From an uncultured Clostridia bacterium (GTDB lineage Bacteria > Bacillota > Clostridia > Christensenellales > Borkfalkiaceae): a DNA stretch of 64,000 bases. A program made the position numbers and the translations under genes. Of the stretch, positions 9,242 to 17,601 are shown one piece after another. Every line of letters starts with the position of its first letter. Positions within the stretch are counted from its first letter, which is position 1. Location: positions 124,001-188,000 of the forward strand of contig CANQFA010000002.1 in the NCBI GenBank assembly GCA_947597925.1. The letters run 5' to 3'. Under the pieces are notes generated by a model, which was not told the DNA's origin, did not search any database, and was given only the letters and a program-made list of their open reading frames with translations.

Positions 9242-10152
9242 AACATCTTCTGAAACTTCGCGACCTTTCGCGCGAGGAGATCCTCTCTCTCCTCAATCTC
9301 GCCGACCAGCTCAAGTACGAGCGCAAGCACGGCGTCGACCAGACGGGGTATCTGAAGGGCAAGACGCTCGGCATGATCTTCGAGAAGTCCTCCACGCGCA
9401 CCCGCGTCTCCTTCGAGGTGGGCATGCACGACCTCGGCGGCCAACCACTCTTCCTCTCGAGCAATGACCTGCAGATCGGGCGGGGCGAACCCGTACAGGA
9501 TACCGCCCGCGTGCTCTCGAGGATGCTCGACGGCATCATGATCCGTACCTTCGCCCAAAAGGAAGTGGAGGACCTCGCGCGCTACGGTTCCATCCCCGTG
9601 ATCAACGGGCTGACCGACTACTGCCATCCCTGTCAGGTCCTCGCCGACCTCATGACCATCCGCGAGTATAAGGGCGCCTTCAAGGGGCTCAAGATGTGCT
9701 TCGTGGGAGACGGGAACAACATGGCAAATTCCCTCATGGTGGGCGCCGTGAGGATGGGCATGAAGTTCTCCATCGCCTGCCCCGCGGGGTATGAGCCCGA
9801 CGCCGAACTCATGGCGTGGGCGAAGGAAGAGGGGGAGTTCGAACTGTGCGACGACCCCGTGAAGGCCGCAAGGGATGCCGACGTGCTCTACACCGACGTG
9901 TGGGCATCGATGGGGCAGGAGAGCGAGCAAAAGAAGCGCGCCGAGGCCTTCGCCGGGATCACCATCGACGAGAAGGTGATGTCCTCCGCCAAGAAAGATG
10001 CCATGCTCCTGCACTGCCTTCCCGTCCACCGCGGCGAGGAGGTCACCGAAGAGATCTTCGAGGCGCACGCCGACGAGATCTTCGACGAGGCGGAAAACCG
10101 TCTGCATGCACAGAAGGCCGTGCTCGTCAAATTGCTCAGATCGAACGCATGA
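9238..10152 (+). CDS. argF: Ornithine carbamoyltransferase
   Basis: A 304-aa anabolic-size enzyme forming citrulline from ornithine and carbamoyl phosphate. The carbamoyl-phosphate site STRTR (residues 52-56), the HPCQ-type motif (DYCHPCQVLADLMTI) and the ornithine-site HCLP (259-262) are all present. Start and stop overlap argD and the upstream reading frame of carA, so translation is coupled. Its neighbours carA and carB supply its second substrate. Confidence 0.96.
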   Translation: MKHLLKLRDLSREEILSLLNLADQLKYERKHGVDQTGYLKGKTLGMIFEKSSTRTRVSFEVGMHDLGGQPLFLSSNDLQIGRGEPVQDTARVLSRMLDGIMIRTFAQKEVEDLARYGSIPVINGLTDYCHPCQVLADLMTIREYKGAFKGLKMCFVGDGNNMANSLMVGAVRMGMKFSIACPAGYEPDAELMAWAKEEGEFELCDDPVKAARDADVLYTDVWASMGQESEQKKRAEAFAGITIDEKVMSSAKKDAMLLHCLPVHRGEEVTEEIFEAHADEIFDEAENRLHAQKAVLVKLLRSNA

Positions 10153-10160
10153 GGATCCCC

Positions 10161-11228
10161 ATGAAGAGAAAAGCATATGTAACCCTGCAAAACGGCAAGG
10201 TGTTCGAGGGATATTCCTTCGGTGCCGAGAGAGAGGTCATCGGCGAGCTTGTCTTCACGACGGGCATGACGGGCTATCTCGAGACGCTCACCGACCCGAG
10301 CTACTACGGGCAGATCGTCACGCAGACCTTTCCCCTCATCGGGAACTACGGCGTCATCCCCGAAGATTTCGAGAGCGGGAAGGTGTGGGCGACCGCCTAC
10401 ATCGTGCGCGAGAAGTGCGACGCGCCCTCCAACTTCCGTTCAAAGGGGACGCTGGAGGAATTTCTGAAGGCGCAGGGCATCCCCGCCGTCTACGGCGTCG
10501 ATACCCGCGAACTCACCCGCACGGTGCGCGAGGCGGGCGTCATGAATGCCGCCGTCACATTCAGGCCCTTCACCGACTTCGCGGCTTTGGAGAGCTACCG
10601 CGTGAAGGATGCGGTCCGCTCGGTCACTTCGGACAAGCGGGAGGAGTTCGGAGCGGGGAACCCCCTCACGGTGGTGCTCTATGACTTCGGCGCAAAGATG
10701 AATATCGGGCGCGAGCTCGTCTCGCGCGGCTGCCGCGTCCTCGTCGTCCCCGCAAATTGTACGGCGGAGGAGGCTCTCTCCTACCGTCCCGACGGCATCA
10801 TGCTCACAAACGGCCCCGGGGACCCCGCCGAGAACACGGAGATCATCGCAAATATCGCAAAACTTGCGGGCAAAAAGCCCATCCTCGGCATCTGCCTCGG
10901 GCACCAGCTCTTCGCGCTCGCCATGGGAGGGGAGACGCGCAAGATGAAGTACGGTCACCGCGGCGCCAACCAGCCCGTCAAGGAGCTTGCGAGCGGCAGG
11001 GTGTTCATCACCTCGCAGAATCACGGCTATGAAGTCGTCGCAAGTTCGGTGCCCCGCGGCACGCTCTCCTTCGTCAATGTCAACGACGGAACGTGCGAGG
11101 GCATGGACTATCCCGAGCTCAATGCCTCCACCGTGCAGTTCCACCCCGAGGCATGCGCGGGCCCGCACGACGCCAACTTTTTATTCGAGCGCTTTATCGA
11201 AAGAATGAAGGAGGGACGAAATGCCTAA
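10161..11228 (+). CDS. carA: Carbamoyl-phosphate synthase small (glutaminase) subunit
   Basis: About 355 aa. It hydrolyses glutamine and passes ammonia to CarB. The class I glutaminase triad is visible: nucleophile Cys245 in GICLGHQ, and His328 and Glu330 in QFHPEA. The N-terminal half (LQNGKVFEGYSFG, TTGMTGYLETLTDPSYYGQIV) is standard. ATG 10161 is chosen because GAGGA lies five bases before it; an in-frame ATG at 10149, overlapping the argF stop, is the alternative. It overlaps carB by eight bases. Being inside an arg cluster, this may be the arginine-dedicated synthase, but no second carAB can be checked here. Confidence 0.95.
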   Translation: MKRKAYVTLQNGKVFEGYSFGAEREVIGELVFTTGMTGYLETLTDPSYYGQIVTQTFPLIGNYGVIPEDFESGKVWATAYIVREKCDAPSNFRSKGTLEEFLKAQGIPAVYGVDTRELTRTVREAGVMNAAVTFRPFTDFAALESYRVKDAVRSVTSDKREEFGAGNPLTVVLYDFGAKMNIGRELVSRGCRVLVVPANCTAEEALSYRPDGIMLTNGPGDPAENTEIIANIAKLAGKKPILGICLGHQLFALAMGGETRKMKYGHRGANQPVKELASGRVFITSQNHGYEVVASSVPRGTLSFVNVNDGTCEGMDYPELNASTVQFHPEACAGPHDANFLFERFIERMKEGRNA

Positions 11229-14200
11229 GAGAAGCGATATCAGGAAGGTCCTCGTCATCGGGTCGGGTCCCATCGTCATAGGACAGGCGGCGGAATTCGA
11301 CTATGCGGGCACACAGGCCTGCCGCGTCCTCAAGAGCGAGGGGTGCGACGTCGTCCTGTGCAACTCCAACCCCGCGACGATCATGACGGACAGCATGCTC
11401 GCCGACGAGATCTATCTCGAGCCCCTCACCGAGGACAGCTTAAAGCGCATCATCATCAAGGAGCGCCCCGATTCCCTCCTCGCCTCCCTCGGCGGACAGA
11501 CGGGGCTCACCATGGGCTGCAAGCTCGCGAAGAGCGGATTTTTGGACGAATGGGGGGTCAAACTCATCGGCACCAAGCTCGACGCCATCGACCGCGCCGA
11601 GGACCGCGAACTCTTCAAGGAGACGATGCAGAAGATAGGCCAGCCCGTCGTGCCCTCCGACATCGCCTATACCGAGGACGAGTGCGTCGCCATTGCCGAA
11701 AAATTGGGCTATCCCGTCATCGTGCGCCCCGCCTTTACCTTGGGCGGTGCGGGCGGCGGCGTCGCCTATGACGAGGAGGAGCTCCGCCTCATCTCCCACA
11801 ACGGGCTCATGCTCTCACCCATCACGCAGGTGCTCATCGAGAAGTATATCGGCGGATGGAAGGAGATCGAGTTCGAAGTCCTCCGCGACGGAAAGGGCAA
11901 TGTGCTCACCGTCTGCTCCATGGAAAATTTCGATCCCGTTGGCGTCCATACGGGGGACTCCATCGTCATCGCGCCTGCCGTCACCCTCTCGGACAGGGAG
12001 TACCAGATGCTCCGCTCCGCCTCCCTCGACATCATCACCGAGCTCGGGATCGAGGGGGGATGCAACTGCCAGTTTGCCCTCTATCCCGACTCCTTCGAAT
12101 ACGCCGTCATCGAGGTCAATCCCCGCGTGTCGCGCTCCTCGGCGCTCGCCTCCAAGGCGACGGGCTATCCCATCGCAAAGGTCGCCTCGAAGATCGCGCT
12201 CGGCTACACCCTCGACGAGATCAAAAACGACGTCACGGGCAAGACCTATGCCTGCTTCGAGCCCACCATCGACTATGTCGTCGTCAAGCTCCCCAAGTGG
12301 CCCTTTGACAAGTTCCTCTATGCGAAGCGCAACCTCGGCTCCCGCATGAAGGCGACGGGGGAGGTGATGGCGATCGGGACCTCCTTCGAGCAGGCCGTCA
12401 TGAAGGCGGTGCGCGGCGCCGAGATCTCCCTCGACACCCTGAACCATCCCAAGTTCGCGGGCATGACGGCAGACGAACTGCGCGAGGAGATCGCCAAGCA
12501 GACGGACGAGCGCCTCTTCTCGGTCTATGCCGCACTCAAGGCGGGCGTCTCCGTCGCCGAGATCTACGAGACCACCAAGATAGACGAGTGGTTCCTCGAA
12601 AAGCTCAAAAATCTCATCAGATATGAGGCAAGTATCGCGGGCAGAAAGCTCTCCCGCGCCGAATACGAGGAGGGCAAGCGGCTCGGCTATCCCGATAAGG
12701 CGCTCGCGCGCATCTCGGGCAACCCGCTTCCCCGCCACAGGAGGGCCGTCTTCAAGATGGTCGACACCTGCGCCGCGGAGTTCTCCGCCGCGACGCCCTA
12801 CTTCTACTCGACTTACGACGACCTCGCGCACGACGAGGCAAGGCCCTTTGTGGAGAAGAGCATCGCCGCAAAGAAGAAGCGGGTCATCGTCATCGGCTCG
12901 GGTCCCATCCGCATCGGACAGGGCATTGAGTTCGACTATTCCTCCGTCCACTGCGTATGGACGCTCAAGGAGCTCGGCTACGAGGTCATCATCATCAACA
13001 ACAACCCCGAGACGGTCTCCACCGACTTCGACACGGCGGACAGGCTCTATTTCGAGCCGCTGACCCCCGAAGACGTGCAGAGCGTCATCGACGTGGAGAA
13101 GCCGTACGGCGTCGTCATCACCTTCGGCGGGCAGACGGCCATCAAGCTGTGCGCCTACCTCGCCAAGACGGGAGTGAGGATCCTCGGCACGAGCGCGGAC
13201 AGCGTGGACATCGCGGAGGACCGCGAGCGCTTCGACAAACTCCTCGAGCGCTTCGACATCGCCCGTCCCAAGGGGCTCACCGTCATGACCAAGGAAGAGG
13301 CCGTCAGGGCGGCGGAGACGCTGGGCTATCCCGTCCTCCTTCGCCCGTCCTATGTCATCGGCGGGCAGAATATGACCATCGCCTTCACGGAGAACGATAT
13401 TTCCCGCTATATGGACGTCATCCTCGCCCAGCACATCGAAAATCCCGTGCTCTGCGACAAATACCTCATGGGCAGCGAGCTCGAGGTAGACGCCATCTCG
13501 GACGGGACGGATGTGCTCATCCCGGGCATCATGCAGCACGTGGAGCGCGCGGGCGTGCACTCGGGCGACTCCATCGCCGTCTATCCGCCTTACCACCTCT
13601 CGGACGCGATGAAGGGGCGCATCGTGGAGGTCTCCACGCAGCTCGCCCTCGAGCTCAAGACCAAGGGGCTCATCAATATCCAGTACCTCATCTATCAGAA
13701 TAAGCTCTACGTCATCGAGGTGAATCCGCGCGCCTCGCGCACCATTCCCTACATCTCCAAGGTGACGGGGGTGCCTATGGTGGAGCTCGCGACCCGCATC
13801 ATGGCGGGCGCCAAGCTCAGAAAACTCGGCTACGGCACGGGGCTCTATCCCGATTCTCCCTATGTGGCGGTCAAGGTCCCCGTCTTCTCCTTCGAGAAGC
13901 TCAACGACGTCAACTCCCAGCTCGGTCCCGAGATGAAGTCGACGGGCGAAGTCTTGGGCGTGGGCAAGACCATAGAGGAGGCGCTCTTCAAGGGGCTCGT
14001 CTCGGCGGGCTTCAAGATGTGCCATCCCACCAAGGAAAAGCCGGTGGGGGTGTACTTTACCGTCAACGATCAGGACAAGTTCGAAGTCGTGTCCATCGCC
14101 AAGAAGTTCGCCGACCTCGGCTGCGACCTCTATGCGACCGCAGGGACCGCGAAAGTCATCTCCGACCTCGGCGTCGAGGTCAAGGTCGTCGACCGCCTGA

Positions 14201-15282
14201 AGGCGACCAAGCAGATGTGCGGGCTCATGGACGAGGGCAAGATCGACTACATCATCTACACGGGCAAGACGGACGTCGACTCCATTGCCGACTATATCGA
14301 GCTCCATCACCACGCCATCCTGCTCGGGATCACCGTGCTCACCTCCCTCGATACGGCAAATGCACTCTGCGACATCATCGCGAGCAAGTTTACCGAGTAC
14401 AATACCGAGCTCGTGGACATCAATCACCTGCGGACCAAGAAGACGGTGCTCGACTTCGTGAAGATGCAGTCGTGCGGAAACGACTACATCTATTTCGACG
14501 ACATGGAGGGCAAGATCACTTGCCCCGAATCGCTCGCCGTCAACTTCGTCAGCCGCCACTACGGCATCGGCGGCGACGGGATCGTGCTCATGGAGAAGTC
14601 GGACATCGCCGACGCCAAGATGCGCATCTTCAATCAGGACGGCTCGGAGGGGATGATGGCGGGCAACGCCATCCGCTGTGTCGCGAAATATCTCTATGAA
14701 AAGGGCATCGTGCCCAAGGAGACCATGACCATCGAGACCCTCTCGGGCGTCAAGGAGGTCAGCGTGTACTCCTTCGGCGGCGTCGTGACTTCGGCGAGCG
14801 CCGACCTCGGCAGGCCGCTCTTCGACGGCAAGTCCATTCCCTCCACGATAAACGGGGACTTCGTCCGCGACTATCCCATCGAGATAGAGGGGAAGACCTA
14901 TCTCGCGACCCTCGTGAACCTCGGCAACCCGCACTGCGTCATCTTCTGCGACAAGGTAGACGATGTCCCCGTGAAGACGCTGGGGCCCAAGATCGAGAAC
15001 AGCAGATATTTCCCCAAGAAGACCAATGTCGAGTTTGTGCGCGTCGTCAATGAGAGCACGGTCAAGATGCGCGTCTGGGAGCGGGGCAACGGGGAGACCT
15101 ATGCCTGCGGGACGGGCGCTGCGGCGGCGGCCATTGCGGCGGTCAAGTGCGGCTATTGCTCGAGCGGCGACATCACTGTCAAGGTGCGCGGCGGCGACCT
15201 CTTCGTGCACTATGAGGAGGGCGGAAACGTGACCCTCTCGGGAAGCGTCGAAAAAATCTACGAGGGCAAAGTGGAATTTTGA
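11221..15282 (+). CDS. carB: Carbamoyl-phosphate synthase large subunit fused to diaminopimelate epimerase
   Basis: A single 1353-aa frame. Residues 1 to about 1075 are a full CarB: first synthetase half (VLVIGSGPIVIGQAAEFDYAG near residue 12), a connecting domain near 400-550, a second ATP-grasp half starting at VIVIGSGPIRIGQGIEFDYSS (about 557), and an MGS regulatory domain (about 935-1070). From about residue 1080 a complete DapF follows (VKMQSCGNDYIYFDD, RHYGIGGDGIVLM, NLGNPHC, YACGTGAAAA). No stop, start or ribosome site separates the two. In the DapF part, the second catalytic cysteine is present (Cys1296 in ACGTG), but the first, normally in a CGNG motif, is Ala1147 (MMAGNAIRC); Cys1153 lies six residues on. 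DapF interconverts LL- and meso-DAP, consistent with the DAP-type MurE in this window. Confidence 0.93.
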   Translation: MPKRSDIRKVLVIGSGPIVIGQAAEFDYAGTQACRVLKSEGCDVVLCNSNPATIMTDSMLADEIYLEPLTEDSLKRIIIKERPDSLLASLGGQTGLTMGCKLAKSGFLDEWGVKLIGTKLDAIDRAEDRELFKETMQKIGQPVVPSDIAYTEDECVAIAEKLGYPVIVRPAFTLGGAGGGVAYDEEELRLISHNGLMLSPITQVLIEKYIGGWKEIEFEVLRDGKGNVLTVCSMENFDPVGVHTGDSIVIAPAVTLSDREYQMLRSASLDIITELGIEGGCNCQFALYPDSFEYAVIEVNPRVSRSSALASKATGYPIAKVASKIALGYTLDEIKNDVTGKTYACFEPTIDYVVVKLPKWPFDKFLYAKRNLGSRMKATGEVMAIGTSFEQAVMKAVRGAEISLDTLNHPKFAGMTADELREEIAKQTDERLFSVYAALKAGVSVAEIYETTKIDEWFLEKLKNLIRYEASIAGRKLSRAEYEEGKRLGYPDKALARISGNPLPRHRRAVFKMVDTCAAEFSAATPYFYSTYDDLAHDEARPFVEKSIAAKKKRVIVIGSGPIRIGQGIEFDYSSVHCVWTLKELGYEVIIINNNPETVSTDFDTADRLYFEPLTPEDVQSVIDVEKPYGVVITFGGQTAIKLCAYLAKTGVRILGTSADSVDIAEDRERFDKLLERFDIARPKGLTVMTKEEAVRAAETLGYPVLLRPSYVIGGQNMTIAFTENDISRYMDVILAQHIENPVLCDKYLMGSELEVDAISDGTDVLIPGIMQHVERAGVHSGDSIAVYPPYHLSDAMKGRIVEVSTQLALELKTKGLINIQYLIYQNKLYVIEVNPRASRTIPYISKVTGVPMVELATRIMAGAKLRKLGYGTGLYPDSPYVAVKVPVFSFEKLNDVNSQLGPEMKSTGEVLGVGKTIEEALFKGLVSAGFKMCHPTKEKPVGVYFTVNDQDKFEVVSIAKKFADLGCDLYATAGTAKVISDLGVEVKVVDRLKATKQMCGLMDEGKIDYIIYTGKTDVDSIADYIELHHHAILLGITVLTSLDTANALCDIIASKFTEYNTELVDINHLRTKKTVLDFVKMQSCGNDYIYFDDMEGKITCPESLAVNFVSRHYGIGGDGIVLMEKSDIADAKMRIFNQDGSEGMMAGNAIRCVAKYLYEKGIVPKETMTIETLSGVKEVSVYSFGGVVTSASADLGRPLFDGKSIPSTINGDFVRDYPIEIEGKTYLATLVNLGNPHCVIFCDKVDDVPVKTLGPKIENSRYFPKKTNVEFVRVVNESTVKMRVWERGNGETYACGTGAAAAAIAAVKCGYCSSGDITVKVRGGDLFVHYEEGGNVTLSGSVEKIYEGKVEF

Positions 15283-15284
15283 GC

Positions 15285-16403
15285 ATGATCTATCTCGACA
15301 ATGCGGCGACGACCCCGCCCGACGGCGAGGCGCTCGCCCGCGCGGCGAAAGAATACGAAGAATGCTATTTTAATCCCTCCGCGAGGTATCGCGGAGGGTT
15401 TGCCGCACATACCCTCCTCGAGGAGGCGAGAAGGGAGATCGTCTCTCACATCGCCGATGCGGGGAAATACGAGGCCATCTTTACCTCCTGCGGCACCGAG
15501 GCGGACAATCAGGCCGTCTTCGGCGGGGCGGGCAGGGGAAATGCCGTCACCACGGCGGGCGAGCATGCCGCCGTCTATGAGAGCTTCCTCCGCCTCCGCG
15601 AGCGGGGGACCGAGGTGCGCTTCGCGCCCATCCGAGGGGACGGAAGTCTCGACGCCGAGGCATTTTTGTCCCTCGTGGACGAGAAGACCTCCTTCGTCTC
15701 CGTCGTCCATGTGAACAACGAGACGGGCGCCGTCAACGACATCATAGCTCTCGCAAGGGCGGTCAAAAAGAAAAATCCTCGCTGCATCTTTCACAGCGAC
15801 GGCGTGCAGGCATACGGCAAACTTCCCTTCCGCCTCTCAGAGGGGATCGACCTCTACAGCGTGAGCGCCCACAAGCTCGGCGGGCTCAAGGGGACGGGCG
15901 CCCTCCTCCGCAGGAAGGGTTGCACACTCAGGCCCTATCTCTTCGGCGGCGGACAGGAGGGAGGCATGCGGAGCGGCACCGAAAATGTCCTCGGCATCCT
16001 CGACTTCCGCTATGCAGCCGAGGGGAGATTTGCCTCTTTAGAGGAAGACTACGGGCGGATAAAGGCCCTTCGGACGCGCATGAAGTCCCTTCTGGACCCC
16101 GCGCGGTTCGGGATAATTTCGCCCGAGGAGGGGTCGCCCTATCTCCTCAGCGTCTATGCGCGGGGACTGAGGGGCGAAGTGCTGCAGCGTGTGCTCTATG
16201 ACCGCGGACTCGCGGTGGGCACGGGCAGCGCCTGCTCCTCCAAGAAGCCGCACAGCCGCATCCTCGAGGCCGCAAAGGTGAGCAGCGAGGCGCTCGACGG
16301 GGTCCTGCGCATCAGCTTTTCCGCCCGTACGGACGAGGAAGAGGTGTGCGCGGCGGCCCGCCTCATGAATGAAGCCGCCGAAGAATACGCAAACAAGGTC
16401 TGA
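15285..16403 (+). CDS. Cysteine desulfurase (NifS/IscS family)
   Basis: A 372-aa PLP enzyme taking sulfur from cysteine. The N terminus MIYLDNAATTP is classic; the PLP lysine is Lys197 (SAHKLGGLKGTG) and the persulfide cysteine is Cys317 in GTGSACSSKK. ATG 15285 is chosen because it gives this N terminus; it begins two bases after the carB-dapF stop with GTGGA upstream. Directly followed (2 bp) by thiI, it is likely the dedicated sulfur donor for tRNA 4-thiouridine, the NifZ-ThiI arrangement known in Bacillota, rather than the general Fe-S desulfurase. Confidence 0.93.
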   Translation: MIYLDNAATTPPDGEALARAAKEYEECYFNPSARYRGGFAAHTLLEEARREIVSHIADAGKYEAIFTSCGTEADNQAVFGGAGRGNAVTTAGEHAAVYESFLRLRERGTEVRFAPIRGDGSLDAEAFLSLVDEKTSFVSVVHVNNETGAVNDIIALARAVKKKNPRCIFHSDGVQAYGKLPFRLSEGIDLYSVSAHKLGGLKGTGALLRRKGCTLRPYLFGGGQEGGMRSGTENVLGILDFRYAAEGRFASLEEDYGRIKALRTRMKSLLDPARFGIISPEEGSPYLLSVYARGLRGEVLQRVLYDRGLAVGTGSACSSKKPHSRILEAAKVSSEALDGVLRISFSARTDEEEVCAAARLMNEAAEEYANKV

Positions 16404-16405
16404 AT

Positions 16406-17557
16406 ATGGAAAAAGTCGTCATCATCCGCTATGCGGAGATCCACCTGAAGGGCAAGAACCGCAGCTATTTCGAGCGCGTCTTTGCCATGAATCTCGAGCG
16501 GGCGCTCAGGGGCATCCGCCACGAACTGCACCGCACGAGCGGAAGATACCTCGTGGAGAAATTCCCCGAGGGGCGGGAAGAGGAGATAGAAGAGCGCTGT
16601 CTCAGGGTCTTCGGCGTCCATTCCTGCTCCATCGGCCTCCTCGTGGGGAGCGATATGGATGCACTCTTCGAGGGCGTCAGGCTCATCGCACCCCAAGAGG
16701 GCTCCTTTAAGGTGGTCACGCACCGCGGCTATAAGAAATATCCCCTCACATCCATGGAGATCAGCGCCGAGTTGGGCGGCAGGCTCCTCGAGAGCTTCCC
16801 GAAACTTCGTGTAGACGTGCACACCCCCGAAAACATGGTCTATGTCGACATCCGCGAAAACGGCGCCGCACTCGTCTTCTGCGCCTTCCGCGCGGGGGCG
16901 GGCGGGATGCCCGTGGGAACCTCGGGAAAGGGGCTCCTGCTCATCTCGGGCGGCATCGATTCTCCCGTCGCGGGGCACATGATGGCAAAGCGCGGGCTCT
17001 CGCTCGAGATGCTCCATTTCCACAGCTATCCCTATACCAATGACGGCGCGAAGGAAAAGGTCTTTTCGCTCGCCCGCATCCTCTCCGTCTACACGGGGTG
17101 CGGCAGGGTCTGCACGGTCTCGGTGACCCACATTCAGGAGGAGATCCATAAAAAATGCGCCGCCGAGCTCAATGTGACCCTCCTTCGCAGGTTCATGTTC
17201 CGCATCGCCGAGCGCGTGGCGGCCGACCTCGGGTGCGGATGCCTCGTGACAGGGGAGAGTTTGGGACAGGTCGCGAGCCAGACTCTCGAGGGGATGACCT
17301 CCTCCAACGACGTAGTGCGCCTTCCCGTCCTCCGCCCCCTCGTGGGATTCGACAAGGACGAGATCATCGCCCGCGCCAAACAGATCGGGACCTTCGAGAC
17401 CTCCGTCCTTCCCTACGAGGACTGCTGCACCGTCTTCCTTCCCGAGCATCCCGCGACGCGGCCCAAGCTCTCCTTCATCGAGGAGGAGGAAACGAAGCTC
17501 GACGTCGAGGCCCTCGTCGAAGAGGCACTCACGACCCTCGAGCGGACCTCGCTCTGA
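16406..17557 (+). CDS. thiI: tRNA 4-thiouridine synthetase ThiI
   Basis: A 383-aa enzyme that adenylates and thiolates U8 of tRNA. The N-terminal ferredoxin-like and THUMP regions (IIRYAEIHLKGKNR, VDVHTPENMVYVDIREN) precede the ATP pyrophosphatase loop LLISGGIDSPVAG near residue 182. The C-terminal EDCCTVFLPEHPATRP is typical. The rhodanese domain of proteobacterial ThiI is absent, as is normal in Bacillota. It is the last gene of the arginine/carbamoyl unit, closed by a terminator 14 bp after the stop. Confidence 0.95.
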   Translation: MEKVVIIRYAEIHLKGKNRSYFERVFAMNLERALRGIRHELHRTSGRYLVEKFPEGREEEIEERCLRVFGVHSCSIGLLVGSDMDALFEGVRLIAPQEGSFKVVTHRGYKKYPLTSMEISAELGGRLLESFPKLRVDVHTPENMVYVDIRENGAALVFCAFRAGAGGMPVGTSGKGLLLISGGIDSPVAGHMMAKRGLSLEMLHFHSYPYTNDGAKEKVFSLARILSVYTGCGRVCTVSVTHIQEEIHKKCAAELNVTLLRRFMFRIAERVAADLGCGCLVTGESLGQVASQTLEGMTSSNDVVRLPVLRPLVGFDKDEIIARAKQIGTFETSVLPYEDCCTVFLPEHPATRPKLSFIEEEETKLDVEALVEEALTTLERTSL

Positions 17558-17571
17558 AAATTTTTTGCGAG

Positions 17572-17601
17572 AGAACTGTCTTTTCAGGCAGTTCTTTTTT
17601 T
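17572..17601 (+). terminator. Terminator of the arg-car-thiI unit
   Basis: AGAACTG (17572-17578) pairs with CAGTTCT (17589-17595), with two further inner pairs, followed by seven Ts (17595-17601). The T-run overlaps the stop codon of the convergent penicillin-binding protein gene. Confidence 0.85.

Noticed and set aside
11815-15210. A 1131-codon open frame on the minus strand opposite carB
   Set aside because: It is antisense to a fully recognisable CarB-DapF protein; its predicted product is rich in Asp, Val, His and Arg with no family, as expected from the high-G+C codon pattern of the real gene.
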